Assembly: GCA_001604325.1 (NCBI GenBank) | Contig: LVBF01000037.1 | Location: 1 to 50,324 of the forward strand | DNA from: Spirochaetales bacterium Spiro_04 | Lineage (GTDB): Bacteria > Spirochaetota > Spirochaetia > Sphaerochaetales > Sphaerochaetaceae | Length of the DNA: 50,324 nucleotides | Reading direction: 5' to 3' | Shown here: positions 27,370-35,303 of the stretch, piece by piece | How the letters are laid out: every line of letters begins with the position of its first letter | How positions within the stretch are numbered: position 1 is the first letter of the stretch | Notes under the pieces: generated by a model | Databases searched by the model: none | Told to the model about the DNA's origin: nothing | The model's input: the letters and a program-made list of their open reading frames with translations, nothing else | Program-made: the position numbers and the translations under genes

Positions 27370-29721
27370 TCAGAACATCACGTAGGTCTTGCCCATCCCC
27401 CCGTCCTCCGGCAGGGCGAAGCGATAATCCTTCACCGCCGCTACTCCCTTCAGGTACTCGGCGATGCCGCGGCTGAGGATCCCATCCCCGTAGCCGTGGA
27501 TGATGGCAAAGCTCTCCATGCCGTGGACCAGGGCGCTCTCGATCTGCAAGGCCAATTGGGAGAGCGCCTCCTCGAGCGTACAGCCACGCAGGTCGATGAC
27601 CGCCTTCGGCGCCGCGGTGCTGCCCTGGTATGAGACGCGCGGTGCGGAAGGCTCTCCGCTCGAAGCGGTCAAGTCGCTCGCCTTCAGCGTCATCTTCATC
27701 GCATCGATGGCCACCTGGTAGCGTCCCTTGCCGAGCTTCTTGAGGATCTTTCCCTCCCGCTTCGACGGACCGCAGAGCACATCCATGCCGACCTCGAAGA
27801 CGACCGGGTCGCCCTTGGGCTTCGCCTCCTCGATCGTCTCCTCGAGCGCTTTGAGCGCCGACTCCTCCGCTTCGATCCGCTCATTGAGGCTCGAGAGCAG
27901 CGCGACGGCCGGGGCGGTCTCCTCCTTGGAAGCACCCTCTCGGCGGAGCGAGGCGATCAAGAGCTCGATCTCCTTGCGTTTCTCACGGGTGAAGCGCTCC
28001 AGGCTGGAGAGCTGGCGCCCCTTGATCTGGGCGAGCTCCTGGTTGAGGCGCAGCTCCTTCAGCTGCACCGCCTTCACCTCGTTCTGCAGCAAGAGGCGCC
28101 TCCGCTCCAACGATCGCGCACCCTCCTCCAGGGCGATGCGTCGCCCCTCGAGATCCTTGATGATCGCGCTCAGCTTGAGCTGCTCGCCTCCGAGCAGCTG
28201 CTCGGTTTGGGTGATGACCTCGGGTGGCAGGCCCATCGAGCGGGCCATGTCCAGGGCGTGGCTCTCACCGGGAAGGCCGACCACGATGGTGAAGGTGGGC
28301 TCGAGGGAGCGCTCATCGAAGGCCATCGAGGCGTTGATGATCTCTTTTTTGGCGTAGGCGTACTGCTTGAGCAGCGTATGGTGGCTCGTCACCAGCGTCA
28401 GGTGGGCACGGCGATGGGCGTACTCCAGGATCGCCTGGGCGATGGCCGACCCCTCCACCGCCTCGGTGCCGCTGCCCAACTCATCGAAGAGGATGAGGGA
28501 ACGGGGCCCCGCAGAGGCGAGGATCGAGGCGATGTTCTTCATATGGCCGCTGAAGGTGGAGAGATCGTCGTCGATGGACTGCTCATCCCCGATGTCGCAG
28601 AAGACGTCGTCGAAGAGCGGTAGGCTGCTCCCCTCCTTGGCCGGCACATGGCCACAGAACTGGTTGATCATCGCAAAGAGCGCCACCGTCTTGATGGAGA
28701 CGGTCTTGCCGCCGGCGTTGGGTCCGCTGAAGACGACGGCGCGCACCCCCTCATCGATGGCCAGCGTGATGGGCACCGCCTTCCTCCCCAAGAGCGGGTG
28801 ACGTGCTTCGATGAGACGCACCCGCCCGCTCTCGAGGTCGGTGGCCGTAGCGCTCATCTCCCGGATCCAGAGCGCGATGGCCAGCGTGCCGTCCGTCTCT
28901 CCCACCGCACGCTGCAGGCGCTTGATCGCACTGATGGCGCTCCGCGCCTGGGAGGCGAGGGCAGAGAGGATCTTGGCCACCTCGATGAGGATCTGGTTCT
29001 GGGCCATGACCACACTGTTGTTCAGCTCGACCAGGGCGAACGGCTCCATGAAGAGCGTCGAGCCGCTGGATGAGGAGGATGAGACGAAGCCGGCGACCTG
29101 GGAGTGGGCCTCCCGGCGGATGGGGATGACGAGCCGACCATCACGCAGCGCCTCCTGGTCATTCTGGATCACATCACTGTGATCGCGGATGTACTGGCGG
29201 CAGTACTGCGTGCGTCGACTGCGCACCCGCTCGACCTCATGGGAGAGCTTGACCAGGGAGGGATGGGTGGCTCTCACCTCACCGCTCTCATCCAGGTCGC
29301 GCCGGATGGCTAGGCTGAGGCTCGAGAGCTCCTCGGGGAAGGAGGGGCCCATCATATGGGCGGCGAGGGGGAAGGATGATCCGTCACTCTGCTGTTGGTT
29401 GACCCCATCAAAGAGCAGGCGCGCCGCCTCGATGTAGGAGGCCAGGTCGATCAGGCGTGGTCCCTCCACCATGGAAATCGGATCGGCGATCTGTTCGACG
29501 AGGAGCGCGATGGAGGGGAAGGTGCGCAAAAACCCCCCATTGTCTTGGCCGAGGAGGGCGACGCACTCGCCCACGAGACTCTGGCGCTCGGCCAGCGGGT
29601 CCCGGTCGCTTAAAAAGCCCAGGGATGAGAGATAGCCTTTCCCCTCCTCAGAGCGGCAGTGGGACGCCATCCGTGATCGGATGACCGAGAAGCCCAGGGC
29701 CTCAATACTCTTTGTGTTCAT
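27370..29721 (-). CDS. mutS2: MutS2-family protein
   Basis: A 783-aa MutS2, a family linked to recombination control and to rescue of collided ribosomes. It has the MutS2 core and ATPase with Walker A GPNAGGKT (about residue 330), DELGSGTEAVEGSA, a long coiled coil (about 500-620) and a C-terminal Smr domain with IDLRGCTLEEAL and IIHGYGDGIL. In the Smr motif the usual HGKGxGxL is HGYGDGIL. The ATG at 29721 is preceded by GAGAG and overlaps rsgA by 20 bp. From memory, MutS2 also lies near the V-ATPase operon in Borrelia. Confidence 0.93.
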   Translation of the reverse strand: MNTKSIEALGFSVIRSRMASHCRSEEGKGYLSSLGFLSDRDPLAERQSLVGECVALLGQDNGGFLRTFPSIALLVEQIADPISMVEGPRLIDLASYIEAARLLFDGVNQQQSDGSSFPLAAHMMGPSFPEELSSLSLAIRRDLDESGEVRATHPSLVKLSHEVERVRSRRTQYCRQYIRDHSDVIQNDQEALRDGRLVIPIRREAHSQVAGFVSSSSSSGSTLFMEPFALVELNNSVVMAQNQILIEVAKILSALASQARSAISAIKRLQRAVGETDGTLAIALWIREMSATATDLESGRVRLIEARHPLLGRKAVPITLAIDEGVRAVVFSGPNAGGKTVSIKTVALFAMINQFCGHVPAKEGSSLPLFDDVFCDIGDEQSIDDDLSTFSGHMKNIASILASAGPRSLILFDELGSGTEAVEGSAIAQAILEYAHRRAHLTLVTSHHTLLKQYAYAKKEIINASMAFDERSLEPTFTIVVGLPGESHALDMARSMGLPPEVITQTEQLLGGEQLKLSAIIKDLEGRRIALEEGARSLERRRLLLQNEVKAVQLKELRLNQELAQIKGRQLSSLERFTREKRKEIELLIASLRREGASKEETAPAVALLSSLNERIEAEESALKALEETIEEAKPKGDPVVFEVGMDVLCGPSKREGKILKKLGKGRYQVAIDAMKMTLKASDLTASSGEPSAPRVSYQGSTAAPKAVIDLRGCTLEEALSQLALQIESALVHGMESFAIIHGYGDGILSRGIAEYLKGVAAVKDYRFALPEDGGMGKTYVMF

Positions 29722-30676
29722 CACTCTCTCTTCGACTGCGCCACTCTTGGGTCGCTTCGCTCTTTCCCAGCCACTCGGGCCCCTTCTCATCGAGGGAGGC
29801 GATCATGCGCAGGTAGCTCTCGTAGCGGTCCTCATCGATCTTCCCCTCGATGGCGGCCGCCCTCACCATGCAGTCGGGCTCCTCCTCGTGGAAACACGGA
29901 TCGAAGGCGCACCGTCCCCGGTACTCCTCGAACTCCGGGAACGCCTTGACGAGCTGTTGCTTGTCGGTGTGGGGGACCATGATCTCCCGCACCCCCGGCG
30001 TATCGACGAGCCGATATTCTGGACCCTCGAGCAGGAGCGAGTGGTTGGTGGTGTGTCGTCCCCGGTTGTACTTCTCACAGACCTCGGCGGTGCGTTGGTC
30101 GCTGCCCAAGAGCTCGTTGATCAAGGTGGACTTGCCCACCCCGCTCTGGCCGACGAAGGCGACGGTCTTGCCGATGAGCGCCTTGTTCAGCTTCTTCAGG
30201 TTCTTGTTCTTCAAGGCACTGACCTCGATCGTCTCCCACCCCAGATCCCGGTAGAGCTTGAACCGTTCCTTCTCGAACTTCGAGAGGCCGAGGTCGCTCT
30301 TGTTGAGGACGATCATGACGGGGACATTGTCGCAGCAGGCGATGACCCGGTCGATGAAGCGGGGACGGAACGGCGGGTTGTCGCAGCTGCTGATGCAGAC
30401 CACCAGATCCATGTTGGCCACCACTGTCTGGTTGACGCTCCCCTTCGCGTTCCAGCGAGTGAAGGTGGATCGTCGCTCGAGGCGCTCGCTGATCATCCCC
30501 TCCCCGGTGCCGGTGACAGAGAAGCGGACGTAATCGCCCACCGCGATGGGGTTGTATTCACCGCTGATCTCCTTCAGCTGCTTGCCCCAGATCCTGCACT
30601 GGTAACTCCCACTCTCATGGAGCACGGTGAAGATATTGTTGATCCCCCGGCTCACCTGTCCGATAAATTCGCTCAT
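29702..30676 (-). CDS. rsgA: Ribosome small-subunit-dependent GTPase A
   Basis: A circularly permuted GTPase that assists late 30S maturation. The 324-aa protein has an N-terminal OB domain (about 1-80), then the motifs in permuted order: NKSD (G4), GQSGVGKSTLIN (G1), DTPGVRE (G3). The C-terminal zinc module is CAFDPCFHEEEPDC. GGAGG lies four bases before the ATG, and a promoter with a 17-bp spacer is just upstream. Confidence 0.96.
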   Translation of the reverse strand: MSEFIGQVSRGINNIFTVLHESGSYQCRIWGKQLKEISGEYNPIAVGDYVRFSVTGTGEGMISERLERRSTFTRWNAKGSVNQTVVANMDLVVCISSCDNPPFRPRFIDRVIACCDNVPVMIVLNKSDLGLSKFEKERFKLYRDLGWETIEVSALKNKNLKKLNKALIGKTVAFVGQSGVGKSTLINELLGSDQRTAEVCEKYNRGRHTTNHSLLLEGPEYRLVDTPGVREIMVPHTDKQQLVKAFPEFEEYRGRCAFDPCFHEEEPDCMVRAAAIEGKIDEDRYESYLRMIASLDEKGPEWLGKSEATQEWRSRRESDEHKEY

Positions 30677-30691
30677 ATTCCTCCGTCACTT

Positions 30692-30720
30692 ACTGTAATG
30701 GGAAAGTGCCCCCTTGACAA
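30692..30720 (-). promoter_or_regulatory. Promoter of rsgA
   Basis: On the minus strand TTGTCA (30715-30720), a 17-bp spacer and TACAGT (30692-30697). Its -35 box shares five bases with the -35 box of the divergent pentapeptide gene. Confidence 0.6.
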
Positions 30721-30741
30721 CCGAGACCCATCTGCTACCCT
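30714..30741 (+). promoter_or_regulatory. Leaderless-type promoter of the pentapeptide gene
   Basis: A consensus TTGACA (30714-30719), a 16-bp spacer, TACCCT (30736-30741), then TGGGT and ATG. The -35 box overlaps that of rsgA on the other strand. Confidence 0.62.
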
Positions 30742-30746
30742 TGGGT

Positions 30747-31325
30747 ATGTTTTCGCTCAAAACCTGCAGCGTCGACGGGTGCCACCACTACATCTGCGCC
30801 GGTGAGGAGACGTGCTACCACCACAGCCGCGACCAGGAAACGATCCTCGCCCAGGCCCAAAGCCTGCTTGCCGGCAGCAGCGATCTCTTCGACCTCTCGG
30901 TCAGCGAGGCGCACTTCTCTCACCTCACCCTCCTCCCCCGGCGGATGGCGGGCAACAACCTGGCGTGGTGCACCTTCACCGACGTCGACTTCAGCTCGCT
31001 GGCGATGACCAACTGCTTCTTCGACTTCTGTCTCTTCGAACGCTGCCGCTTCAATGCGGTGGACGTGCGCCACACGGTCTTCGCCGGCAGCCGCTTCCTC
31101 TCCTGCGACCTCTCCAACTCGCGCTTCATCCACACCAACTTCAGCGGCATCGCCGCCTTCACCACCAACTTCAGCGAGTGTGACTTCTACTACTCCACCT
31201 TCAACACGGCGTTTTTGACCGACTCGCCCTTCGAGGATTGCAACCTGAAGAAGACCGACTTTCGCCATAGTTTGAGAAAGAACATCTCATTTCGGTACTC
31301 CAACCTGGAGGAGGCGCACCGATGA
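30747..31325 (+). CDS. Pentapeptide-repeat protein with Cys/His-rich N-terminus
   Basis: The 192-aa protein has two parts. Residues 7-26 hold C7, C12, H13, H14, C17, C23, H25 and H26, a plausible small zinc site. From about residue 55 to 185 it runs in pentapeptide repeats of A(D/N)LxX type, with phenylalanines at the centre (for example CTFTDVDFSS, CFFDFCLFER, SRFIHTNFSG), which should form a right-handed quadrilateral beta-helix. Function is unknown. I rejected the TTG 33 bp upstream because it is the -35 box. The start is probably leaderless. It overlaps the next gene by 4 bp. Confidence 0.75.
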   Translation: MFSLKTCSVDGCHHYICAGEETCYHHSRDQETILAQAQSLLAGSSDLFDLSVSEAHFSHLTLLPRRMAGNNLAWCTFTDVDFSSLAMTNCFFDFCLFERCRFNAVDVRHTVFAGSRFLSCDLSNSRFIHTNFSGIAAFTTNFSECDFYYSTFNTAFLTDSPFEDCNLKKTDFRHSLRKNISFRYSNLEEAHR

Positions 31326-31909
31326 AGATCTACCAGTACTTCTCCGCCTCCGCCCTCTGCAACAGCTATCTGGTGGCCAACAAGGAGACCGGGCGGGCCC
31401 TCCTCATCGACCCGGGCTCGGTGGAGGTCGAGCTGGTCAGACTCATCGAGTGCCACCACTTCTCCCTGGAGCATGTCCTGCTCACCCACGGCCACCTCTC
31501 CCACTGGGAGGGGCTCGGCACGCTGAAGAAGATCTACCCCGTCGAGGTGTGGGCGAGCGAACACAGCCGCTTCTCCTTCCCCTTCAAAGCCGTCACGGAC
31601 GGGGAGAAGCTCGATCTCTGCGGTCTGCCCATCGAGGCGATCCACGTCCCGGGACACAGCCTCGACTCGATCGTCTGGAAGATCGGCGGGGCACTCTTCA
31701 CCGGCGATGTCCTGCACAGTGGGTGGGTGGGAAAGAGCGGAGGGCTCAGCGAACAGCGCCTCCTGTTGGATGTGATCGAAAAGAAGCTGTTGACCCTCGA
31801 TGAGAACACCCTGATCTTCAGCGGCCACGGGTCGCCGAGCAAGCTGCGCATCGAGCGCCTCTTCAACGCCGATCTGCGCCCGAGCCGGGTCCGTACACCC
31901 ACTCCTTGA
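31322..31909 (+). CDS. Metallo-beta-lactamase-fold hydrolase (glyoxalase II-like) with altered metal site
   Basis: A 195-aa protein resembling small glyoxalase II-type hydrolases: NSYLVAN near the start, LLTHGHLSHWEGLG, HVPGHSLDSIVW, LFTGDVLHSG and FSGHGSPSKLRIER. In the first metal motif the usual HxHxDH reads HGHLSH, so the aspartate ligand of the second metal is serine, while the other ligands remain. It may bind one metal or be a non-hydrolytic relative. It overlaps the pentapeptide gene by 4 bp and, in opposite orientation, the RluD-type gene by 47 bp. Confidence 0.8.
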   Translation: MKIYQYFSASALCNSYLVANKETGRALLIDPGSVEVELVRLIECHHFSLEHVLLTHGHLSHWEGLGTLKKIYPVEVWASEHSRFSFPFKAVTDGEKLDLCGLPIEAIHVPGHSLDSIVWKIGGALFTGDVLHSGWVGKSGGLSEQRLLLDVIEKKLLTLDENTLIFSGHGSPSKLRIERLFNADLRPSRVRTPTP

Positions 31910-32789
31910 TCCGAGGCGGCAACGGGGCGACAGAGCGGATCCGCTCTCCGGTGACGGGGTGGTCGATGCCCAGTACCAAGGCGTGCAACAGCAGGGTGGA
32001 TTCAGAGCCGCCCCCATAGATCGGGTCCCCGATGATGGGATGGCCGATGGATTTCAGGTGGACGCGGATCTGATGGGTCCGCCCGGTGAAGAGCGTGATG
32101 CGCAGCATCGTCCACCCCCTCCCTTGCATGACCACGCGATACTCGGTGCGGGCGCTGCGTCCCTCCTCGTCGGGGCACGTGATGTACTGTGTGCGCCGGG
32201 TGGGGTCGCGCTTGATGTGCGCCTCGATCGTGCCGCTCTTTGAGGCAAGCGTCCCGCGCACGACAGCGACATAGATCTTCTCACTGGTACGCGCCTTGAA
32301 CTGGGCGCTGAGGGCGCGTTGGCTCTTCGGATTCAAGGCGATGACCATCACACCGCTGGTATCCTTGTCGAGGCGGTGCACGATGCCGGGCCTCCCCTCC
32401 TCACCCATCGCCTCGAAGGCAGTCCCGTAGCGGGCGAGCAGGCCGTTGACGAGCGTCCCCTCCCAATTCCCCGCCCCGGGATGGACCACCAACCCCTGCT
32501 CCTTGTTGATGATGAGCAGGTCGTCATCCTCATAGAGGACGGAGAGTGGCATCATTTGGGGCTCCAACCCCGCAAAGTGCACCTCGCTATAGGTGACGAC
32601 GATCTGATCCCCCGCAGTGACGAGCCGGCTCTTCTTCACCGGTTTGCCGTTGACGGTGATCTGCGTGTCGCTCTTTGAGAAGATCGAGCGCGAGATGCCC
32701 TCCCGGGCCTGCACCACATAGGCGTCGAGGCGCATCGGCGCTTCCAGCTGCCCCACCGCCACGGTGATGGTCTTACTATAGACGGCCAT
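31863..32789 (-). CDS. RluA/RluD-family pseudouridine synthase
   Basis: A 308-aa enzyme that isomerises uridine in structured RNA, most likely 23S rRNA. It has an N-terminal S4 RNA-binding domain (about 17-75, SRSIFSKSDTQITVNGKPV) and a catalytic domain with the signature GRPGIVHRLDKDTSGVM, whose aspartate is the nucleophile, followed by YVAVVRG and GRTHQIRVHL. The length fits the RluD group, but the target cannot be decided from sequence. The start overlaps the stop of the upstream small exported protein. Confidence 0.92.
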   Translation of the reverse strand: MAVYSKTITVAVGQLEAPMRLDAYVVQAREGISRSIFSKSDTQITVNGKPVKKSRLVTAGDQIVVTYSEVHFAGLEPQMMPLSVLYEDDDLLIINKEQGLVVHPGAGNWEGTLVNGLLARYGTAFEAMGEEGRPGIVHRLDKDTSGVMVIALNPKSQRALSAQFKARTSEKIYVAVVRGTLASKSGTIEAHIKRDPTRRTQYITCPDEEGRSARTEYRVVMQGRGWTMLRITLFTGRTHQIRVHLKSIGHPIIGDPIYGGGSESTLLLHALVLGIDHPVTGERIRSVAPLPPRIKEWVYGPGSGADRR

Positions 32790-33121
32790 CAGGGCGTTCT
32801 CACTGCACCGATGATGGAGTCGGCGACCGTGACGGTCAACGAGAGGCCCGCCGCGATGGCCGCGCCGACCAGGTACTGCTGGGCCTCACTCGTCGGCTGG
32901 GCGACCCAGTCGTTGTTGACCGCCAGCGTGTAGACGAGGGCGGCCACCGGGATGGTGATCATCATTGAACCGAAGAAGATCTGCTCGGCTCTCCGGATCT
33001 TGTAGGTCCAGAGGGGGAACTCCCCCTCCTCGTACGGCACATACTCCTTCAGCGGCTCGGCCAGCAGGACGGATGGGGCGAGGAGAGAGAGGATCAACAG
33101 GGTGGCGACAAACCGTTTCAT
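32789..33121 (-). CDS. Small exported or membrane protein, conserved-looking
   Basis: A 110-aa protein with a signal peptide (MKRFVATLLILSLLAPSVLLA) and two hydrophobic segments (about 49-66 and 80-100). A short motif EFPLWTYKIRRAEQIFFGS precedes the first segment and recalls uncharacterised spirochaetal proteins, by impression only. I chose the ATG at 33121 because GGGAGG lies before it and it overlaps the yggS stop as ATGA. It lies between yggS and the pseudouridine synthase gene. Confidence 0.65.
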   Translation of the reverse strand: MKRFVATLLILSLLAPSVLLAEPLKEYVPYEEGEFPLWTYKIRRAEQIFFGSMMITIPVAALVYTLAVNNDWVAQPTSEAQQYLVGAAIAAGLSLTVTVADSIIGAVRTP

Positions 33122-33813
33122 GGCGCCTCCCTCGCTCCAAAGAGCAGGGTGCCGATCCGCACACAGGTCGATCCCTCGGCGATGGCGAGCGGCCAATCGC
33201 CGCTCATCCCCATGGAGAGCTCGAAGAAGGACGGCAGGTCAAAGCGCTCTCGAGCGCGTTCAAAGCTCCTGCGCAGGGCGGCGAAGGAGGTCCGGATCGC
33301 CCGCTCATCCCCTCCCAGGGGACCGAGGGTCAAGAGTCCCTCGACCCGGAGGTTCTCCATCGTGGCGATCTCATCAAGGGCGAAGAAGAGCGCATCCTCA
33401 CTCTCAAAGCCGTGCTTGGCCGCCTCCCCGCTGGTGTTCAGCTCCAGGAGGATGGGATAGGGCACGCTGACCAGATCGTTGAGACGCCGCGCCAAGCGCA
33501 GCGAGTCGACGCTGTCGATGCGGTCGAAGAGGGCGATGGCCTTCTTCGCCTTGTTGCCCTGCAGATGGCCGATAAGGTTGACAGAGAGCGGCCGCTCCCC
33601 CTTGGGGGGCAGCTTGCCCTCCCCCTCCTGCACCCGGTTCTCCCCGAAGAGCAGTTGCCCCTCCTCACAGAGGGCGAGCATCGCCTCATAGGGGTGGGTC
33701 TTGCTCACCGCCATCAAGCGAACACTGTCCTGCGATCTGCCGGATTTCGCGATCGCCTCAGCCAGCGCGCTCTGCACGGCCAGGAGATTGGCTGCCAGCT
33801 CTTCACGTCTCAT
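33118..33813 (-). CDS. YggS-family pyridoxal-phosphate homeostasis protein
   Basis: A 231-aa single-domain PLP-binding barrel related to alanine racemase, thought to buffer PLP. Family motifs are LMAVSKTHPYEAM with the PLP lysine, LFGENRVQEGEGK, LIGHLQGNKAKKAI and LSMGMSGDWPLAIAEGSTCVRIGTLLFG split near the C-terminus. It overlaps the CmpB-like gene upstream and the small exported protein downstream by 4 bp each. Confidence 0.92.
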   Translation of the reverse strand: MRREELAANLLAVQSALAEAIAKSGRSQDSVRLMAVSKTHPYEAMLALCEEGQLLFGENRVQEGEGKLPPKGERPLSVNLIGHLQGNKAKKAIALFDRIDSVDSLRLARRLNDLVSVPYPILLELNTSGEAAKHGFESEDALFFALDEIATMENLRVEGLLTLGPLGGDERAIRTSFAALRRSFERARERFDLPSFFELSMGMSGDWPLAIAEGSTCVRIGTLLFGAREAP

Positions 33814-34568
33814 CGCTTCTTCCGCTCCTGGAGGATCTCCTCAATGCGCTCACGCACTGCGCGCAGGTGACCCTTGCGCTCCTCGCTCTGTGACGTCAGC
33901 GAGGGGAAGCGGGAGAGGATCGAGCGCGATTTGAGGGCCAAGGTCTCCATCAGTTCGACCCGCTCCTCCTTCAGGCGCTCTACGAGGAGACGGGCTTGGC
34001 TTTGGGAGGCGAGCTTCTCCTCGATCTCCCCCTTGCGCAGGTGATAGCGCTCCAGCAGGGCGGCGAAGGAGCGCATGCTGAGGACCGAGGCGGTGGTGTC
34101 GATGGCGAAGACCAACACAATGACGTGGGCTCCGATGTCGGCCGTCCGCTCGCCCATCGCCGCCACCACCTTCTGGACGGCCGGGTGGATGCCATAGACA
34201 AGGGCGAGGCCCAAGAGGCCGAAGAGCGTCGAGTTGCGCAGGCAGATCCGTCCGCGGAAATTAAAGCGGTAGGTTGAGTAATCCCAGAGCCTCAGGCCGA
34301 AGAAGCGCTCCAGGCCCCAGCCGCCGATATACTCCACCGCGCTGGTGAGAAATACCGTGACGAAGAAGACCAGGATGGGCTTGGTCACGACGTGGTGGGT
34401 CCCGATGATGATCAGGAGCGCCCCGATGCCGTAGATCGGCAGCCAGGGGCCGTAGAGGAACCCCCGGTTGACCAGCTTGCGCTGAGGCACGGAGCAGTAG
34501 GTCACCTCGACCAGATACCCGATGACCGCATAGAAGAAGAAGTACCAGATGACCGTATTGAACAACAC
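33810..34568 (-). CDS. CmpB-like (putative ABC-transporter type IV) membrane protein
   Basis: A 252-aa protein with about five to six membrane segments in residues 1-175 and a charged coiled-coil tail (about 180-252). It has the family motifs NRGFLYGPWLPIYGIG, EYIGGWGLERFFGLRLWDYS and NFRGRICLRNS. Despite the Pfam label no transport evidence exists here. The start is a GTG at 34568, with GGGGGG five bases upstream. It follows the tRNA-Val terminator on the same strand and heads a four-gene run to the pseudouridine synthase. Confidence 0.75.
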   Translation of the reverse strand: MLFNTVIWYFFFYAVIGYLVEVTYCSVPQRKLVNRGFLYGPWLPIYGIGALLIIIGTHHVVTKPILVFFVTVFLTSAVEYIGGWGLERFFGLRLWDYSTYRFNFRGRICLRNSTLFGLLGLALVYGIHPAVQKVVAAMGERTADIGAHVIVLVFAIDTTASVLSMRSFAALLERYHLRKGEIEEKLASQSQARLLVERLKEERVELMETLALKSRSILSRFPSLTSQSEERKGHLRAVRERIEEILQERKKR

Positions 34569-34609
34569 GAGCGCCCCCCTGTTCCTTCTACTATAGTCAA
34601 TGCGCCAAG

Positions 34610-34638
34610 AAAAAAAAAGACGTATCGTGCGATACGTC
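34610..34638 (-). terminator. Intrinsic terminator of tRNA-Val
   Basis: Minus strand: a 9-bp stem GACGTATCG / CGATACGTC (34619-34638) followed by a run of nine T (34610-34618). It lies 3 bp after the mature 3' end of the tRNA. It is the clearest rho-independent terminator in the window. Confidence 0.92.
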
Positions 34639-34641
34639 CCA

Positions 34642-34713
34642 TGACCGGAGAGGGATTTGAACCCCCGACCAGTTGCGTGTAAGGCAACCGCTCTCCCACT
34701 GAGCTATCCGGCC
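34642..34713 (-). tRNA. tRNA-Val (anticodon UAC)
   Basis: A 72-nt cloverleaf: acceptor GGCCGGA / TCCGGTC with one G-U pair, D-arm AGCTCAGTGGGAGAGC, anticodon stem GTTGC / GCAAC around the loop CTTACAC giving anticodon TAC, and a T-arm with GGTTCAAATCC. CCA is not encoded and must be added by nucleotidyltransferase. A single tRNA with its own promoter and terminator. Confidence 0.95.
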
Positions 34714-34724
34714 AGCGTGGCAAC

Positions 34725-34752
34725 GTTATCACAATAAAAGTTGCGCTGTCAA
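34725..34752 (-). promoter_or_regulatory. Promoter of tRNA-Val
   Basis: On the minus strand a consensus TTGACA (34747-34752) and GATAAC (34725-34730) are separated by 16 bp. The predicted start is a few bases before the tRNA 5' end. Confidence 0.6.
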
Positions 34753-34800
34753 CACAGCCTCTGTTCCACCCCCACTCCCATCGAGAGAGGAGGCGGAAGC

Positions 34801-35175
34801 ATGCTCGATCCAAAACTCAGAGAGATCCTCACCACCGGAGGCGACGGTGCGTTGACGATCGTGACCAACGGCCCCGGGGGCCCCCATCTGGTCAACAGAC
34901 GGAACAGCTACGTCCTCATCGAAGGGGACGAGCTCTTGATCCCGGTCGGTGGGATGGTCCACACCGGGGAGAACCTAAAGCGGAACAATGCGGTCTCCCT
35001 TTCGGTGTGCAACCGGGATGTGATGGGCCTGCGCTCCAAAGGGTGCGGCATGACCCTCCCCGGGACGGCGCGCATCGAGGAACGCGGTCCTGCCTTCTCG
35101 GCAATCCGCAAACAGTTTTCCTGGGCCCGGGCGGCCCTGGTGATCCGTGTGGAGCAAAGCACCCAGACATTATGA
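34801..35175 (+). CDS. Pyridoxamine 5'-phosphate oxidase-like FMN-binding protein
   Basis: A 124-aa split-barrel protein of the PNPOx-like group, probably binding FMN. Recognisable parts are GALTIVTNGPGGPHLVNRRNSY (first strands, given here as about residues 17-38), PVGGMVHTGENLKRN and a GTARIEERGPAF strand. The start follows GAGAGGAGGCGGAAGC. True pyridoxamine-phosphate oxidases are longer, so vitamin B6 synthesis is not implied. The N-terminal extension of 60 bp in the same frame is rejected because it covers the tRNA promoter. Confidence 0.65.
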   Translation: MLDPKLREILTTGGDGALTIVTNGPGGPHLVNRRNSYVLIEGDELLIPVGGMVHTGENLKRNNAVSLSVCNRDVMGLRSKGCGMTLPGTARIEERGPAFSAIRKQFSWARAALVIRVEQSTQTL

Positions 35176-35187
35176 GGCAGAGTCTCG

Positions 35188-35216
35188 TTGACTGAGTAAG
35201 AAAACCGGTTTAGTAT
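35188..35216 (+). promoter_or_regulatory. lacI-family gene promoter with embedded operator AAACCGGTTT
   Basis: TTGACT (35188-35193), a 17-bp spacer and TAGTAT (35211-35216) form a good promoter. The palindrome AAACCGGTTT at 35202-35211 fills the spacer and has the central CG and flanking A/T of LacI-family operators. The arrangement predicts autorepression by the adjacent regulator. The leader to the ATG at 35304 is about 80 nt. Confidence 0.75.
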
Positions 35217-35303
35217 CTCTATAGCAGCACACCGGGATTGAAGACGGTTCTATTTTTCATCCCGTTGTGCTACGATTTCCGCCATTGGAGCAAGGATAGG
35301 CTG

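Noticed and set aside
30714-30746. A TTG start 33 bp upstream of the pentapeptide gene
   Set aside because: The TTG is the consensus -35 box TTGACA of the gene.
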